DNA from: Aphrocallistes beatrix
Lineage: Eukaryota > Porifera > Hexactinellida > Sceptrulophora > Aphrocallistidae
Direction of reading: 5' to 3'
Assembly: GCA_963281255.1 (NCBI GenBank)
Contig: OY725491.1
Span: forward strand, 1,984,001-2,048,000
DNA length: 64,000 bases
The position numbers were made by a program, and so were the translations under genes. A model generated the notes under the pieces. That model searched no databases and had not been told where the DNA came from. It was given only the letters and a program-made list of their open reading frames with translations. Every line of letters begins with the position of its first letter. Position 1 is the stretch's first letter. Shown in pieces: positions 42,167 through 53,948 of the stretch.

Positions 42167-45056
42167 CTAATTTTTCAATATAGAAAAAGTTTTTTTTCCC
42201 TTCATGTAAAGAATGAGGAGGACGATAATGGAGAGTAACACAATGATCAGTGAGACGAGAAGGAGAAAGAAGACAACCAGGATGATGGTTGTGGTAGGTA
42301 TGACTAGAAAATGACAAATAAGTAAGTTAAGTCAGCAAACAAAAGAACAAAACAGGAGGGATAATCCTCGGTTTACACCTTCAATGTCAATAAAATAGTT
42401 TGAAAGTTACAGTACTATGTTGAAAAGTGCCAAACACGCCATCAGTTGTGTCGTCTCCAAAATTATATGTACATATGACACATGTTAGGAGGTAAGTAAT
42501 ACAACTTTTAGTCCAAATTGAGCTGAGTTATGCCAAGCCTAAGCATTTAATATTACAATTAAGGAGTTTATGCAAATTTCCGCGCGCCTAAATATCTCTT
42601 ATATATTAAAACGCTAGAATTTGTTTTTCTTTTGTTTTGTTTGTCTGAATTGATTGAAGAATTAGAAAGCCGTAGAGAAATGAAAATTGGCATGTAGGCG
42701 TTAAATGATGAGTCTTGGAATAATTCGAAGATCTAAGCTAAATATGTATATTTTCGCACCATTAGACAAATTTTGAAAAATATGCTAGAGATTAGCTTCC
42801 AACGGTTGACATGGGGCTTTTATAGGTGTGTAGATTTCGAATATTGCATTTTCGATGTAATTGCAAACACAAAGTGTTCGCTAGCTGCGCTACCACGCGC
42901 TTGTATTGGCTTAAATTCACGCACCTGGAAGAAACCTAGTCACATCACCAATCATTGGGAACTGCACTAGAATAAGAGCAACATTCCTATATAATAGCTG
43001 TGTTGTGATATTGCATGAAGTCGACTTACACGAATAAGAACGTCGTAAACTGCTCAGCTGAGACAAGAAATGTATTTCTATTTAATAAACTAGTCATGTA
43101 CTTACAGTCTGGAGGCATAACAGTAGGCGGATCTGATCTAAGAAACAACACTATGTCTTCTTTAGTAAAACTGTCTCCATTAAAAAGAATTCGTAATAGA
43201 ATAGTCCCGTTTGAAATATCGAAAGATTGAGGAATAGTGAAGGTAAAATTGAGAGGGAAGTTGAGATCAAATTCTGTAATCGGAGCAGATTCCTGAGTTT
43301 CATTTCTGTACAATGAAAAATTAAAATAATTCGGAGAGATAAAGTAATATTCTTCCAAGTCACTGCCATTACAGAGTGGACTATCAAACTCGTATATCCA
43401 GGCTATACGATGTGAACTCATGGTAGAGACATTCTGAAATCTTCCACCTCCATTCCTCACACCTAGAAAATTCAAATAACGATTGAACAGGCAAGTACAA
43501 TTACCTTAAACTCGATGTCATATTTATTCGCCGTACTATAAATAGATCACCTGGAAGAATGAAGTAGTTCGAGGTAACCTCTTTAACTTGATCAGAACAC
43601 GTGAGAACAGAAGCAGTCATTCGATAACAAACATCAAAATCAAACTCAGTTAGAAATGACTGAGAGTTTAAATCAGAATAAGGAATGTTAGTAAGAGTCT
43701 CTATCACATCTGTGTTTTTGTAGAGAGTGAAGTAGAATAGTAAAGGTACAGATGAAATGAATGGAGTTAGTCCTGGTTCAATCAAAGAATTCTCTGATAC
43801 GTTCAGTCTGATTCTAAAATTATTATCTGGAACTAAAGAAAGGAGTAAAGGAATAAAACTATTCTACATCCACATCACAACTAGACTATAATGCCATATA
43901 AAATATATTTTACACTCAAATCATTCGGACATTTCCCCGCCTGAATTATTTTTGTTTAAAGGAATTATTAATACTATCATTACCTCCGTATTCTAACGTT
44001 TGGAAAATTAAAATATTATGAAATAGAATTGTTATCATGAAGAGGTTTCTATTTATATACCTGATATTAAAATAGCAGTATAAGTAGAGTTTCCAGCACA
44101 GCTAGCAGCAGCTAGGGAGTATAGGTATGCAGCATTGAGGATGAGTGGATCTGTGTCTGTGTACTGAGTGGTGGTGTTACTGAGTGTAGAGATGAGAGAG
44201 CTGTTACGGTACAGATAGAACTGAGTTAGAGTTCTGTCAGTAGCAGGAGCTAGCCAGGATAGCTTCACTCCAAAACATTCTGATTGAGAGATACTAGGAG
44301 TTGATGGAGCTTCTATGAAACATAAAAAGTTAGCTAATTTAACTTCACAAGACTATCGCCTATTTGTGTTACGCCATATCCACATGAAGTACCCTACGTA
44401 TGCCATATACTCATAATGTGAACTTACTTGCTTGCTTCAATCTAAGAGTTTCGAAGAAAGGAGTTGTACTACTGCCTTCGCTGGGTATAAAGTCATTACG
44501 ACATCCCACACGTAGATCTTCATCAGAGGTTTGGTAGGAGAGGAGAGTTATTGATCCTGTCACTCTAGTGTTATTTCCAATAGGCGTATCAGCTGTGAAT
44601 CGAGATAGATCAACCATGTTAACAGTGCTAGTTCCATCGACTACTGATTCTGAAATTGAATCATTACTACTTCCAAGGATGAAACCAGTCAGAGTTGAAA
44701 CGAACATGTCTCCACTGTTTGGTACATTCAGTACACAGCTGACAGTGATACTCTCTCCTACACAAGCAGATGGAGACTGTGTCACTGTACCTAAATGATA
44801 AGATATAATTATTTTTCAGGACTGTATAAATCGATAATATAAAATCACTTGAATGAAGTACAAATAAAAATATATAACAATTATTATGTTCCTAAATTAT
44901 GCATAAAACATCTCACATACTGACATCAGGGTGAAAGTAAAGAGTATGAGAGATAAGGTTGAAATAAATAAGGAAATTACCTCTAACTGAGAAACGAGAT
45001 TCCAATGAGATTAAAGTCAGAAGTAGAATAGAGAAAGTAGTGAGAGATGAGTCCAT
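42167..45056 (-). CDS. Ig/FN3-type transmembrane receptor, copy 2 (6 exons)
   Basis: Exons on the complement: signal peptide 44981-45056, Ig-like 44428-44790, FN3 44061-44312, sandwich 43551-43832, third sandwich 43106-43462, TM plus tail 42167-42303. All six have GT-AG edges and phase 1 junctions; the join is 488 aa. This is the intact member of the cluster. Its TM exon and tail are different from copies 1 and 3: the tail is MKGKKTFSILKN rather than one ending EEYLLN, and the third sandwich ends with an extra segment (LRSDPPTVMPPD). A short HeliB copy lies in its 3'-flank/intron region. The cytoplasmic tail of about a dozen residues has no catalytic domain, so signalling would need a partner. 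Role in recognition is inference. Confidence 0.8.
42595..42903 (+). mobile_element. Short complete HeliB copy
   Basis: It starts TCTCTTATATATTAAAACG after A, keeps the first 120 bp, then jumps to one internal unit and a worn hairpin ending ACGCGCTTG before T. It lies in the last intron of receptor copy 2. Confidence 0.8.
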
Positions 45057-45408
45057 CAAATAAATAGCTAGAACAGTAAATCATCGATATTATGGATTTC
45101 CCATTATTTTGTGAATGATTAACCTTTCAGACCGAAATTTAACTGCAATCGAATTAAATTTTTACATTTGGAATTCTTCTATTGTTTTTTTGCTCGTAAC
45201 TAACAATTTCTTTTAAATTAATTTTATTTGCAACTCTTTCAAAATTGTGAATATTTTGTCTTCCGTTTTGGAATATTGGTTGGGCTCATTTCGGAAGAAT
45301 ATCAGAATAGTCAGTATATTCGTTTCAGCCAAAGTAATAAACAGCTATTAGTGAATGTTATCTTGACTAATTACTTAGAATTGGTTTGATCAACTACAAT
45401 GGATTATA

Positions 45409-45563
45409 CAGTCGACTCCGCTTAATAGGGTCACATCGGTCAGAGGACATTTTGCCCCGATTAAGCGGAGAACCCTATTAACCGAAAATATTTTGTATTA
45501 ACTTTTATGTGTGAGAGCTATTCCGGTCCTGCCAAAAGTGACCCAATTAAGCGGAGTCGACTG
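45409..45563. mobile_element. Pogo-type MITE, second copy
   Basis: Ends CAGTCGACTCCGCTTAAT and the perfect complement, between TA dinucleotides. It is shorter than the copy at 38809-38996 by an internal deletion. The surrounding 45057-46195 has no recognised gene. Confidence 0.88.
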
Positions 45564-46195
45564 TATATAGAGTTATTGTGGTAACACATATTGGTACATT
45601 ATTAGAATATTATTAACTAATATGTAGTCATAAATAATGTATATTTTTAATATAAAATACAAAATTTAAAAATAATTAAAGATCACTAGTTATCAATAAC
45701 TAAAGTCAGAATATAAGAATGTTACAGAGAGGGGATAAAAACTTTAAAACTGAGTCAAGAGAAATAGATTGCTTAGCGATAAAAGGACGATTAAGTGTAG
45801 AAGAGGAAGCCTCCAGACTGGAAGTCTAAAAAAAGATTTTCCATAACACTTAATTGTATGAGTATATAGTACACCTGTACATACCGTGTCAATCACTGAC
45901 ACAGACTATTCAATCTAGTCTTAAGAAATAATCAATTTAGAACTGTACATATGAATTATGTGTATGAAAACAATTATATTGGGACGGTATTGTGATAGGA
46001 CCATTCTGGCAAACCTAGATACATAATTCCTAGAACGGAATGGATGGATCAAGGAAACCGTCCTGGTAAATAGGAATGCGAAAATGGAAAGCAGCACGAA
46101 CAAACTAAGAATTCTAATCCGAGATATTATTACACAAAAATAATGACATTATTCATTATTTTGGTGTTATACTATCTTACATACCTGAATTTAAG

Positions 46196-49019
46196 TTAAT
46201 TTAAAAGATATTCTTCTCTTCCTTTTCTCTCCGCACACAGAATGAGGAAGACGATGATGAAGGATAACACACTGATCAGTAAGATGAATAAGAAGATGAA
46301 GAAACATATCAGAATGATGGTAGAGGTAGGAGCTAGACAAAGAATAAGTAAATAGTTAAAGTCAGTAATCAAAAGAAAAAAGCGGGAGAGATGAACCTCG
46401 TTTTTGTATATCGACTATGGCTCTATGCAAATATAATGGTTTGAAAGTTCCAATACCAAACATGTCCTTTGTGTGCTTCAAAATCATAGACGTGTACGAT
46501 AGTAGATAATACACATTCGAAGTAATAACGCCTTCTATCAATCATTATAGAGTGGGCACTGTCCTAATAATAATCACATTCCTATGTAACAACTGCGTTG
46601 TGGTGTTCCTGAGTGCGACTTAGGTGAACAAACGTAATAATAACTGGTCTATACTCACTGTCAGTGTCCACTATAAGGTCTGCTACAAGAAACATTAAGT
46701 CTTCTTTAGTAAAGCTTTCTCCATTAAAAAGAATTCGTAATAGAATAGTCCCGTTTGAAATATCGAAATACGGAGGAATAGTGAAGGTAAAATTGAGAGG
46801 GAAGTTGAGATCAAGTTCTGTAATCGGAACAGATTCCTGAGTTTCATTTCTGTACAGTGAAAATTTAAAATAATTCGGAGAGATAAAGTAATATTCTTCC
46901 AAGTCACTGCCATTACAGAGTGGACTATCAAACTCGTATATCCAGGCTATACGATGTGAACTCATGGTAGAAACATTCTGAAATCTTCCACCTCCATTCC
47001 TCACACCTAGAAAATTATTAAATAAGATAAAGTAGCAAATATAATGCAATCTAATCTCAAAATGGACTCATGGACAAAATCCAATATTTGTTTACTATGC
47101 ATACTATGTGGAGAATAATTAAAATCTTAAATCCCTGGATATTTGGTGAAATATTTAGTTTTCAAAAAGATTTTATTTGCTTCCATAAAACGGCGAACTC
47201 TGGTTTCCAAGATCTATTTCCCGTACTATGAATAGATCACCTGGAAGAGTGAAATAGTTCGAGGTAACTTCTCTAACTTGATCAGAACACGTGAGAACAG
47301 AAGCAGTAATTCGATAGCAAACATCACTTATGAACTTTGTCATAAATGACTGAGAGTTCAAATTAGAATGAGGAATGTTTTTAAGAGTCTCTATCACATC
47401 TGTGTTATTGTAGAGAGTAAAGTTGAAGAGTAAAGGTACAGATGAAATAAATGGAGTTAGTCCTGGTTCTATCAAAGAATTCCCTGATACCTTCAGTCTG
47501 ATTCTAAAATTATTATCTGGAACTAGTGAAAGGAATAAAATAATAAAATAATATAGGAATTCCATATATCTACCATATGGATTATGGAGATATTATAGTA
47601 ATGCTATATAAAAATATTTGATCCCCAACTCATACGCAAATCTACTCTCCATAATTGAGTTAAATTTTAAATACATCTTCACCTAGTTTAATATGACGAC
47701 TAAGTATTATATTGACTTCATAATCTAAGATCATGATGATGTGAAAATGGAATTGTTATCAGATCAAATATTTTTCTATTTATATACCTGAGACTAAGAT
47801 AGAAGCATAAGCTGAGTTTCCAGCACAGCTAGCAGCAGCTAGGGAGTATAGGTATGCAGCATTGAGGATGAGTGGATCTGTGTCTGTGTACTGAGTGGTG
47901 GAGTTACTGAGTGTAGAGATGAGAGAGTTGTTACGGTACAGATAGAACTGAGTTAGAGTTCTATCAGTAGCAGGAGCTATCCAGGATAGCTTCACTCCAA
48001 AACATTCTGATTGAAAGATGCTAGGAGTTGATGGAGCTTCTATGAAACAAAGTATACTCCACATAAATGAGATTAGATTATTTAAAATTAATATCAGTAA
48101 GTCGCCTATTTCTTACCTGATGGAACCATTTATTGGCGTCTAGCATTTGGAAATTTCTAGATATAGTCCAAATTAGTCAAATTACATTTCCTTAGCAACG
48201 CAGGGTTGTGTCAACATTCCGATGAAAATTTCCACATGTATTTCTAAACAACTGGTCCAGAGTAAGATTTCCTGTGATAATTAGACATTAATGACGGATT
48301 ATAACTGTATAAAACAGGTGAGGAAATTGCCTAAATTTCCTCAGAAAAGGGATCGTTGCGCAATATGATGATGGCAATACACATTTTGATTACGAATTCG
48401 GAGACTCTGATATGTTGTTTATATATGCTGGTAATACATTTTTAAGGTCTATCGTGCCTAGAAAAAAACTGATTCATGTTGTGAAATTTCCTAGCTATAC
48501 TAGTCCATTCCTGGTCCAAGTTTTTTGGAGTGCGCAGTGCATGTATGCATAGATTGCTATGTACGTACTAATAATTCCTTTCCGGAGGGGTACGTCTTAT
48601 CCGAGTCCTACTGTAATATAGTACAATGTTTATAATTATATTTACTGCGCATAACTCACCTGCTTGATTAAGACTAAGAGTTTCAAAGAAAATAGTTGTA
48701 CTAATGTCTCCATCCGATATAATGTCGTTACGACATCCCATAAGGAGATTCTCATCATAAGTTTGATAAGAGAGGAGAATGATTGATCCTGTTACACTTG
48801 TGATATTTCCAATGGGTGCATCAGCTATGAATCGAGATAGATCAATTCCGTTATAAGTACCAGTTCCATTCACTGTTGATTCTAGAATCGTAGTATTCCC
48901 AATAATGAACCAGGTCACACGTGAAATGAACTCATCTCCAAGACTCGGAACATTCAGTACACAGCTGACAGTGATGTTCTCTCCTATACAAGCAGCAGAT
49001 GGAGACTGTGTTACTGTAC
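46196..49019 (-). pseudogene. Ig/FN3-type receptor, copy 3, no signal-peptide exon found
   Basis: Exons on the complement: Ig-like 48660-49019, FN3 47788-48039, sandwich 47241-47522, third sandwich 46659-47006, TM plus tail 46196-46332. All open and phase 1 with GT-AG edges. Upstream, between 49020 and the next gene at 50169, I find no counterpart of the conserved signal exon (MDSSLTTFS in the other two). Instead a HeliA copy occupies 49446-50003. Without it the product could not enter the secretory path, unless a distant or different first exon exists. The 3' half is nearly identical to copy 1 (from 35772 and 46109), so part of the locus duplicated recently. Confidence 0.7.
48190..48500 (-). 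repeat. Diverged foldback arm in an intron of receptor copy 3
   Basis: It shares TATATATGCTGGTAATACAT and the GCAACGCAGGGTTG-type phrase with the inner foldback family, in reverse orientation and much decayed. Confidence 0.55.
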
Positions 49020-49634
49020 CTAAGTGATGGATTATAAATAAAGATGAGGAAGAACTATAGACAGTACTTCATTTCGCAAGATGTATGAACCAATATAAGA
49101 GTATACAGATAGAAGTACAAGTACTAATGCACAGCCATAACCACCGATACGGTTGAACCGGTTTCAACATAATGCCAACCCCTTTGTAATAAAAAAAACA
49201 CATACGGGATGAATGTACTTTCAAGTTACAACAAAACCTCCGAATTTTTGATTTTTTTTTTCTGACTCACCATGACGTCATCATAATGAAATTAGCATAA
49301 TATTGTAGAGTCAATGGCGGCGTTAGAGGGGGCGAGGGATTTATAGGTCCATATTTACGAAATTTGTGATTTTAGTTCTATGTTATATGAGATTAAGTGA
49401 AATTTTGTGAAAGAATCAGGAACAATATAATACTAAAGTCACATATCCTTACTATTAAAACTCGATTAATGTGTATATATAGTATATATATATATATATA
49501 TATATATATCTGTAACGAATTGATTGAAGAAACTGCCGGGCGCAGAAAGCTGATTTTTGGCATGTGGGAGTCTTTTGGCTATGGCTCCAGTAAGTTCTGA
49601 GTTCAGAGCAAAATGTCGACTCATCATGGAATTA

Positions 49635-49642
49635 TGACGTCA
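49635..49642. promoter_or_regulatory. TGACGTCA palindrome in HeliA
   Basis: This is the full consensus of the CRE bound by CREB/ATF bZIP proteins. Whether it is used here is unknown. Confidence 0.45.
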
Positions 49643-49798
49643 TTGTCACATTTTTAAAAGTTAAGCAACACAGTTATTCGGGCATAACTCAGCCATTATA
49701 GGAGATAGAAGGCTGAAATTTTAATAGAATCTGTGTACTAACATACCTCACATATGATGCAACTATCATCAAAAAATGATGACTCATCACTTTTTTTA

Positions 49799-49806
49799 TG
49801 ACGTCA
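49799..49806. promoter_or_regulatory. Second TGACGTCA palindrome in HeliA
   Basis: Identical core, 164 bp from the first and about 360 bp upstream of the TPR-SET start. Confidence 0.45.
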
Positions 49807-50168
49807 TCATTACTCATCAAAATTTTAAAATTGACAAATTTGGTGATTTTTCGTGCGATGTCGAATATAACAGTAGGACAGACATATTAAGGGATGTTAT
49901 CTCCCATATAATTAATCAATGTGACCACAGGCGCCCAAAGGGCGCCTCCGGCGGACACAAAGTGTCCGCCAGCCGCGCAGCGCAAGCAAGCGAAGCGCGC
50001 TTGTACTTAATTAATCATTAAGACATATTGAACGTAACTCTACCCTATTGTACCACAAAAGTATGTAACTTATGTTTCTACCTGTGGTTCAACAAATTCA
50101 TTAATACTACAATCCCAATTACCTAACGGATCCAATATTAAATCTAGAGACTATTGATTTAGATCATA

Positions 50169-52550
50169 ATGGCAGACTTTGGGCACCTTTTCAAATTAGA
50201 AATGGAAAAATTTCAACACCAATACAATTTAAAAATGGACCAATTCAATTTAAAAATGGAAGAATATTGTGAAAGTTTGCCAGAAGATGATCAACGTATC
50301 CTTAGAAAATACTTTGTTGTTGTTGGAATGACACATAGGGAAATAAGAGCGACCCGAATAGGGGCTGCTAAATCAGAACAAGAGTTATTCATGGAAGCAT
50401 TAAAGAAGCATTGTGGTGACCTACCGGAACGTCGATTTAAAAAGGTGTTCAACATATTAAACAAAGCACATCTATTCTGCGAACCACTGCTCAAGCAAAT
50501 GTTTGGTCGAAACCACGTATCATTCCAGAATGATGAATTTGTACATGGAAGCAAATGTCATTACAAAAAAGAATACTTATTGAAAAGAATCTCAAATAAA
50601 CCCATGGACTTCACGTTCAATAACTCCACAGTACAAGATACTCTAGGAGCTTGCAAATTAATAACTCCTGTTGATTTTGAAAGATTAAAACAAATGAAGA
50701 TAATTGAGTTAGAACCAGAAAAAATACATACAAACAAATGTATAAAAGCTACTCTTATTGACGATGGTTTCAAGTTGACAGCCTATCATACTGTAATTGA
50801 AGATATCCATGGTCAATGCGCTAAGCTGTGCATCTACCACATTACTCCCCTTCTACTCAAATCACTCAAAAAAGGCGTGAAAATAGCTCTTGCCAATCCT
50901 CATTATAAATTAGGGGACCTGGATGAGCATTATTTTATCAGAATGGAATCTCCTGAAGAGGTGATTGTAATGCAAGAGAAAAAACAAGGAAGTATTTTGG
51001 ACCAAGTATATAAATCTAGTGAGGATTACAGAATTGAAGGGAACAAGTTTTTCACATCAGCTCAATACAGTGAAGCAATTGCTTGCTACACTTGCGCAAT
51101 TGACAGAGAAGCGTCTAACCCCGTTTATGTAGGCAATCGAGCTCAATGTTACCTCAAGTTGAAGCTGTACGAAGAAGCTCTTTTGGATTCAGAAGCAGCT
51201 GTAAAATTGGATCCTAACACGGACAAGCATCAGTTTAGGTTGGCCATGGCATGGTCCGGATTGGGTGATCACGAGAAAAGTTGTGAAATTTTGAAAAATC
51301 TTGATGCAGAAAATTATAATGTCAAATATGCTTTGGCTGAAGAGAGAAAGCTGCTTGCTAATAACAAAGGGGAGTTCGATTTTACTTTGATAGAAAAATT
51401 ATCTAAAGAAGGAAAAGACTTAGAGATAGGTGATTACATTGGCCCAATTACCATAGACATCTCAAGCACACATGGACATGGTGTCTACGCAACCAGGGAT
51501 ATCAAGAAAAGAGAACCAATTGTCATCTGTCGAGCTTTAGCATTTTCAAGGGATAATAATGAAATTGATTCAAATTTCTTTATTGAACATGTCACAATGG
51601 GAAAATCTTCAAAAAAAAATACTCGGGAGCTTATTGACTCTGTAACCGCCAAAGTAACTCAATCCAAATTAACAGCTTTTCAAGTTTTCAACTTAGCTCT
51701 CAAGCATCAACATCAGGAGCCGATACCAATAGAACTCTACACTAGTAAAGGTTTTGAATACGTCAGAGAGAAGTCGAAACCACCTTACCAAATCGAACAT
51801 ATACGAAAAATTGTTCAAGATAACCAACTTGGTCCTTTACCAGATAGCCCTTGTGGATTTTGGCCGATTTTATCATATTTTAATCATTCCTGCCTGCCAA
51901 ATTCCGCACCTAAATTATTTGGAGATATTTGCGTCATTCGTGCTTGTACTGATATTCCTAAAGGAGTTGAAGTATATTCTAGTTTTTTTTCAGTTTTCAG
52001 TAAGGCATCTCTTGAAGAACGTAAAGCCGCATTACTGGGACATTGGGACTACGTTTGCAGTTGTGAGATGTGTCGTTTCGAATCAGATCCTAAAAACAAG
52101 AATCTGCTCGAGCGAGGAATTCAGCTCATGAATCGTGCAAAGAAGATTTCATCTCCTGAATACAACCAGAGTGGAATGATACAGCAATCTCATTTCAAGC
52201 TATTGAACGAAGTCTTTACTGTTGCTAAAGAGATGAACTTAGGCCGGACAAGATTCAATTCATCAATTTGGAGAGCTATTCACTATTTAACTAATATCAA
52301 AATAGATCTGAAGGATCATGGGCAGTATTATGATGCTTTGATGCAGGCGAGACCTTTCCTTTGTGAGTATGATCTTGAACATGAGTTATTGTATTGGATT
52401 AAGTGCAATGGATTTGTGAAGATGTATCGAGCTAATGTACCAGAAGAATTCAAAATTGTGAGTGAACTAAATTTACACTTGGTTGAAATTCTAATGAAGC
52501 CAATCGATGATATGCGTTTTAAATTAGCATGGTCTAATACCTACAAGTAA
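50169..52550 (+). CDS. TPR-SET domain protein (SMYD4-like, no MYND finger)
   Basis: A single exon of 793 aa. Residues 1-115 form a helical region with no assigned domain. About 160-270 resembles the all-beta N-terminal module of TPR-SET proteins. TPRs lie at about 284-376 (EGNKFFTSAQYSEAIACY, NRAQCYLKLKLYEEAL). The SET domain spans about 434-608: GHGVYATRDIKKREPI, the cofactor motif NHSC (572-575), and EVYSSFF. A Cys-rich post-SET follows (CSCEMC, 630-635). SMYD proteins normally carry a MYND zinc finger inside the SET; no such Cys set is seen. The usual SET tyrosine (DYG/SYG-type) position reads SSFF, so catalytic activity is uncertain. Acceptor-like ATTTAG precedes the ATG by 9 bp. Confidence 0.85.
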   Translation: MADFGHLFKLEMEKFQHQYNLKMDQFNLKMEEYCESLPEDDQRILRKYFVVVGMTHREIRATRIGAAKSEQELFMEALKKHCGDLPERRFKKVFNILNKAHLFCEPLLKQMFGRNHVSFQNDEFVHGSKCHYKKEYLLKRISNKPMDFTFNNSTVQDTLGACKLITPVDFERLKQMKIIELEPEKIHTNKCIKATLIDDGFKLTAYHTVIEDIHGQCAKLCIYHITPLLLKSLKKGVKIALANPHYKLGDLDEHYFIRMESPEEVIVMQEKKQGSILDQVYKSSEDYRIEGNKFFTSAQYSEAIACYTCAIDREASNPVYVGNRAQCYLKLKLYEEALLDSEAAVKLDPNTDKHQFRLAMAWSGLGDHEKSCEILKNLDAENYNVKYALAEERKLLANNKGEFDFTLIEKLSKEGKDLEIGDYIGPITIDISSTHGHGVYATRDIKKREPIVICRALAFSRDNNEIDSNFFIEHVTMGKSSKKNTRELIDSVTAKVTQSKLTAFQVFNLALKHQHQEPIPIELYTSKGFEYVREKSKPPYQIEHIRKIVQDNQLGPLPDSPCGFWPILSYFNHSCLPNSAPKLFGDICVIRACTDIPKGVEVYSSFFSVFSKASLEERKAALLGHWDYVCSCEMCRFESDPKNKNLLERGIQLMNRAKKISSPEYNQSGMIQQSHFKLLNEVFTVAKEMNLGRTRFNSSIWRAIHYLTNIKIDLKDHGQYYDALMQARPFLCEYDLEHELLYWIKCNGFVKMYRANVPEEFKIVSELNLHLVEILMKPIDDMRFKLAWSNTYK

Positions 52551-52889
52551 TTACCTCGGATTCATACAGAAATATTGCACCCCATAAGTATTAGGTTCCA
52601 TTGTAGTTTGTCTTCCATTACGTTTGTATTTTATATGCTTTTTAGCTTACAAATTTGCTAATAGTTTAGCTTCTATAACCACTCGCACTTAGGTTCAGGT
52701 TATATATTTGAACTGTATACGTAGTTATGATGTTTTCTCTTTTACTTTTATTGATATTTGTGATAGGGTACGGTGCTATTACGTAAGTTGCAGTGAGTTG
52801 TGAGTATATACATACATTAAGTTTCTCAGTCATTCCATACATATTCGAATTTTCCTGCAATTCTATTTATACTTATTTATACTAGTGCT

Positions 52890-53648
52890 GAGGCTACGAT
52901 AAAGTTCGAAGATCTAAGCGAAATTTTCACACATTTGCAAAAAATAGAAAACAAATTTTCACATCTTTGCTATACAATATGTATGACTTCACTCTCACAA
53001 TAGAAATCATTTTACGACATACCAATAGACTATCATTGTTATTAATACTTCAAAGCAATAACTTATATACTTGTAGATATCTTAATTTGGTTATAGTATG
53101 TATATAGCAACAAAAAAGGTTATTTGTATATTTTCACGCCATTTGACGAGTTTTGAAAATAGGCTAGAGACTAGCTTCCAACAGTTGACAAGGGGTTTTC
53201 AGGGGTGTATATTTTTAATATAATATTTTCGAAACCATAAGAAAAATCGTTTGTCTACTTTTGTTTAGAACAGATATATTAAGTAAACAAATTCTAAAAA
53301 TGATCAAGAGACTTTCAACCTATGACTTGGGGTTCTAGAGGTTTATGTTTCAAATATCGTATTTTCGAAACTATATAATAAATTATTTTAAAATTTGTTT
53401 ACAATCGATATATAAAGTAAACCGATTCAAAAATAAACTAGAGACAAGCTTTAAACTGTTGACCTGAGGTTTTAGAGGTGTAAATTCCAAATATCGTGTT
53501 TTGATCTTATTTTGTTTACAGTGCATTCATAAAGTATCAATTTTGAAATGGATTATAGAAAATATTAATATTTGCACCTGTAGAGGTTTCTGTATTTGTT
53601 CAGGGCGACTCTGCGAACACAAAGTGTTCGCTAGCCGCGCTACGCTTG
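52890..53648 (+). mobile_element. HeliB copy, 5' truncated
   Basis: The body, three internal repeat units and a worn 3' hairpin are present, ending GCTACGCTTG before T. Confidence 0.75.
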
Positions 53649-53720
53649 TATATTATAATTTCATAATAATTAGCTTTCATCCTACATTATCACAATACTA
53701 TTATAGCATACATATAATAT

Positions 53721-53782
53721 ACAAGTGCGCTTCTTAGCAAACACTGTGTGTCTACAGAGTCGCCCTGCGGGGCCTGGAGATA
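53721..53782 (-). repeat. HeliB 3'-end fragment, reversed
   Basis: It begins ACAAGTGCGCTTC and runs into GGGGCCTGGAG, the subterminal part. Confidence 0.65.
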
Positions 53783-53948
53783 TCAAAGAAAAGTTTGCTG
53801 CTTTCCGGTTCTACTAAGAAATCCCGAATTGTCATTTGTCTATGGTTACAGTCATGAAATCAGAGCTGTCGAGGAAAAATACTGTTCATGATAAATTAGC
53901 CAAAGTTTATGTAACTTTTACTGATTTAAATTTAATTGAATTCATAAA

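Larger units (their letters stand above)
49446..50003 (+). mobile_element. HeliA copy, complete and well preserved
   Basis: 558 bp. It starts TCCTTACTATTAAAACTCG after A. Near the 3' end a perfect 9-bp hairpin (GGCGGACAC, loop AAA, GTGTCCGCC) is followed by the CGCGCAGCGC / GCGAAGCGCG stem and CTTG before T. It has no ORF, so it is non-autonomous. Its 3' end is 165 bp upstream of the TPR-SET start codon. Confidence 0.93.
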
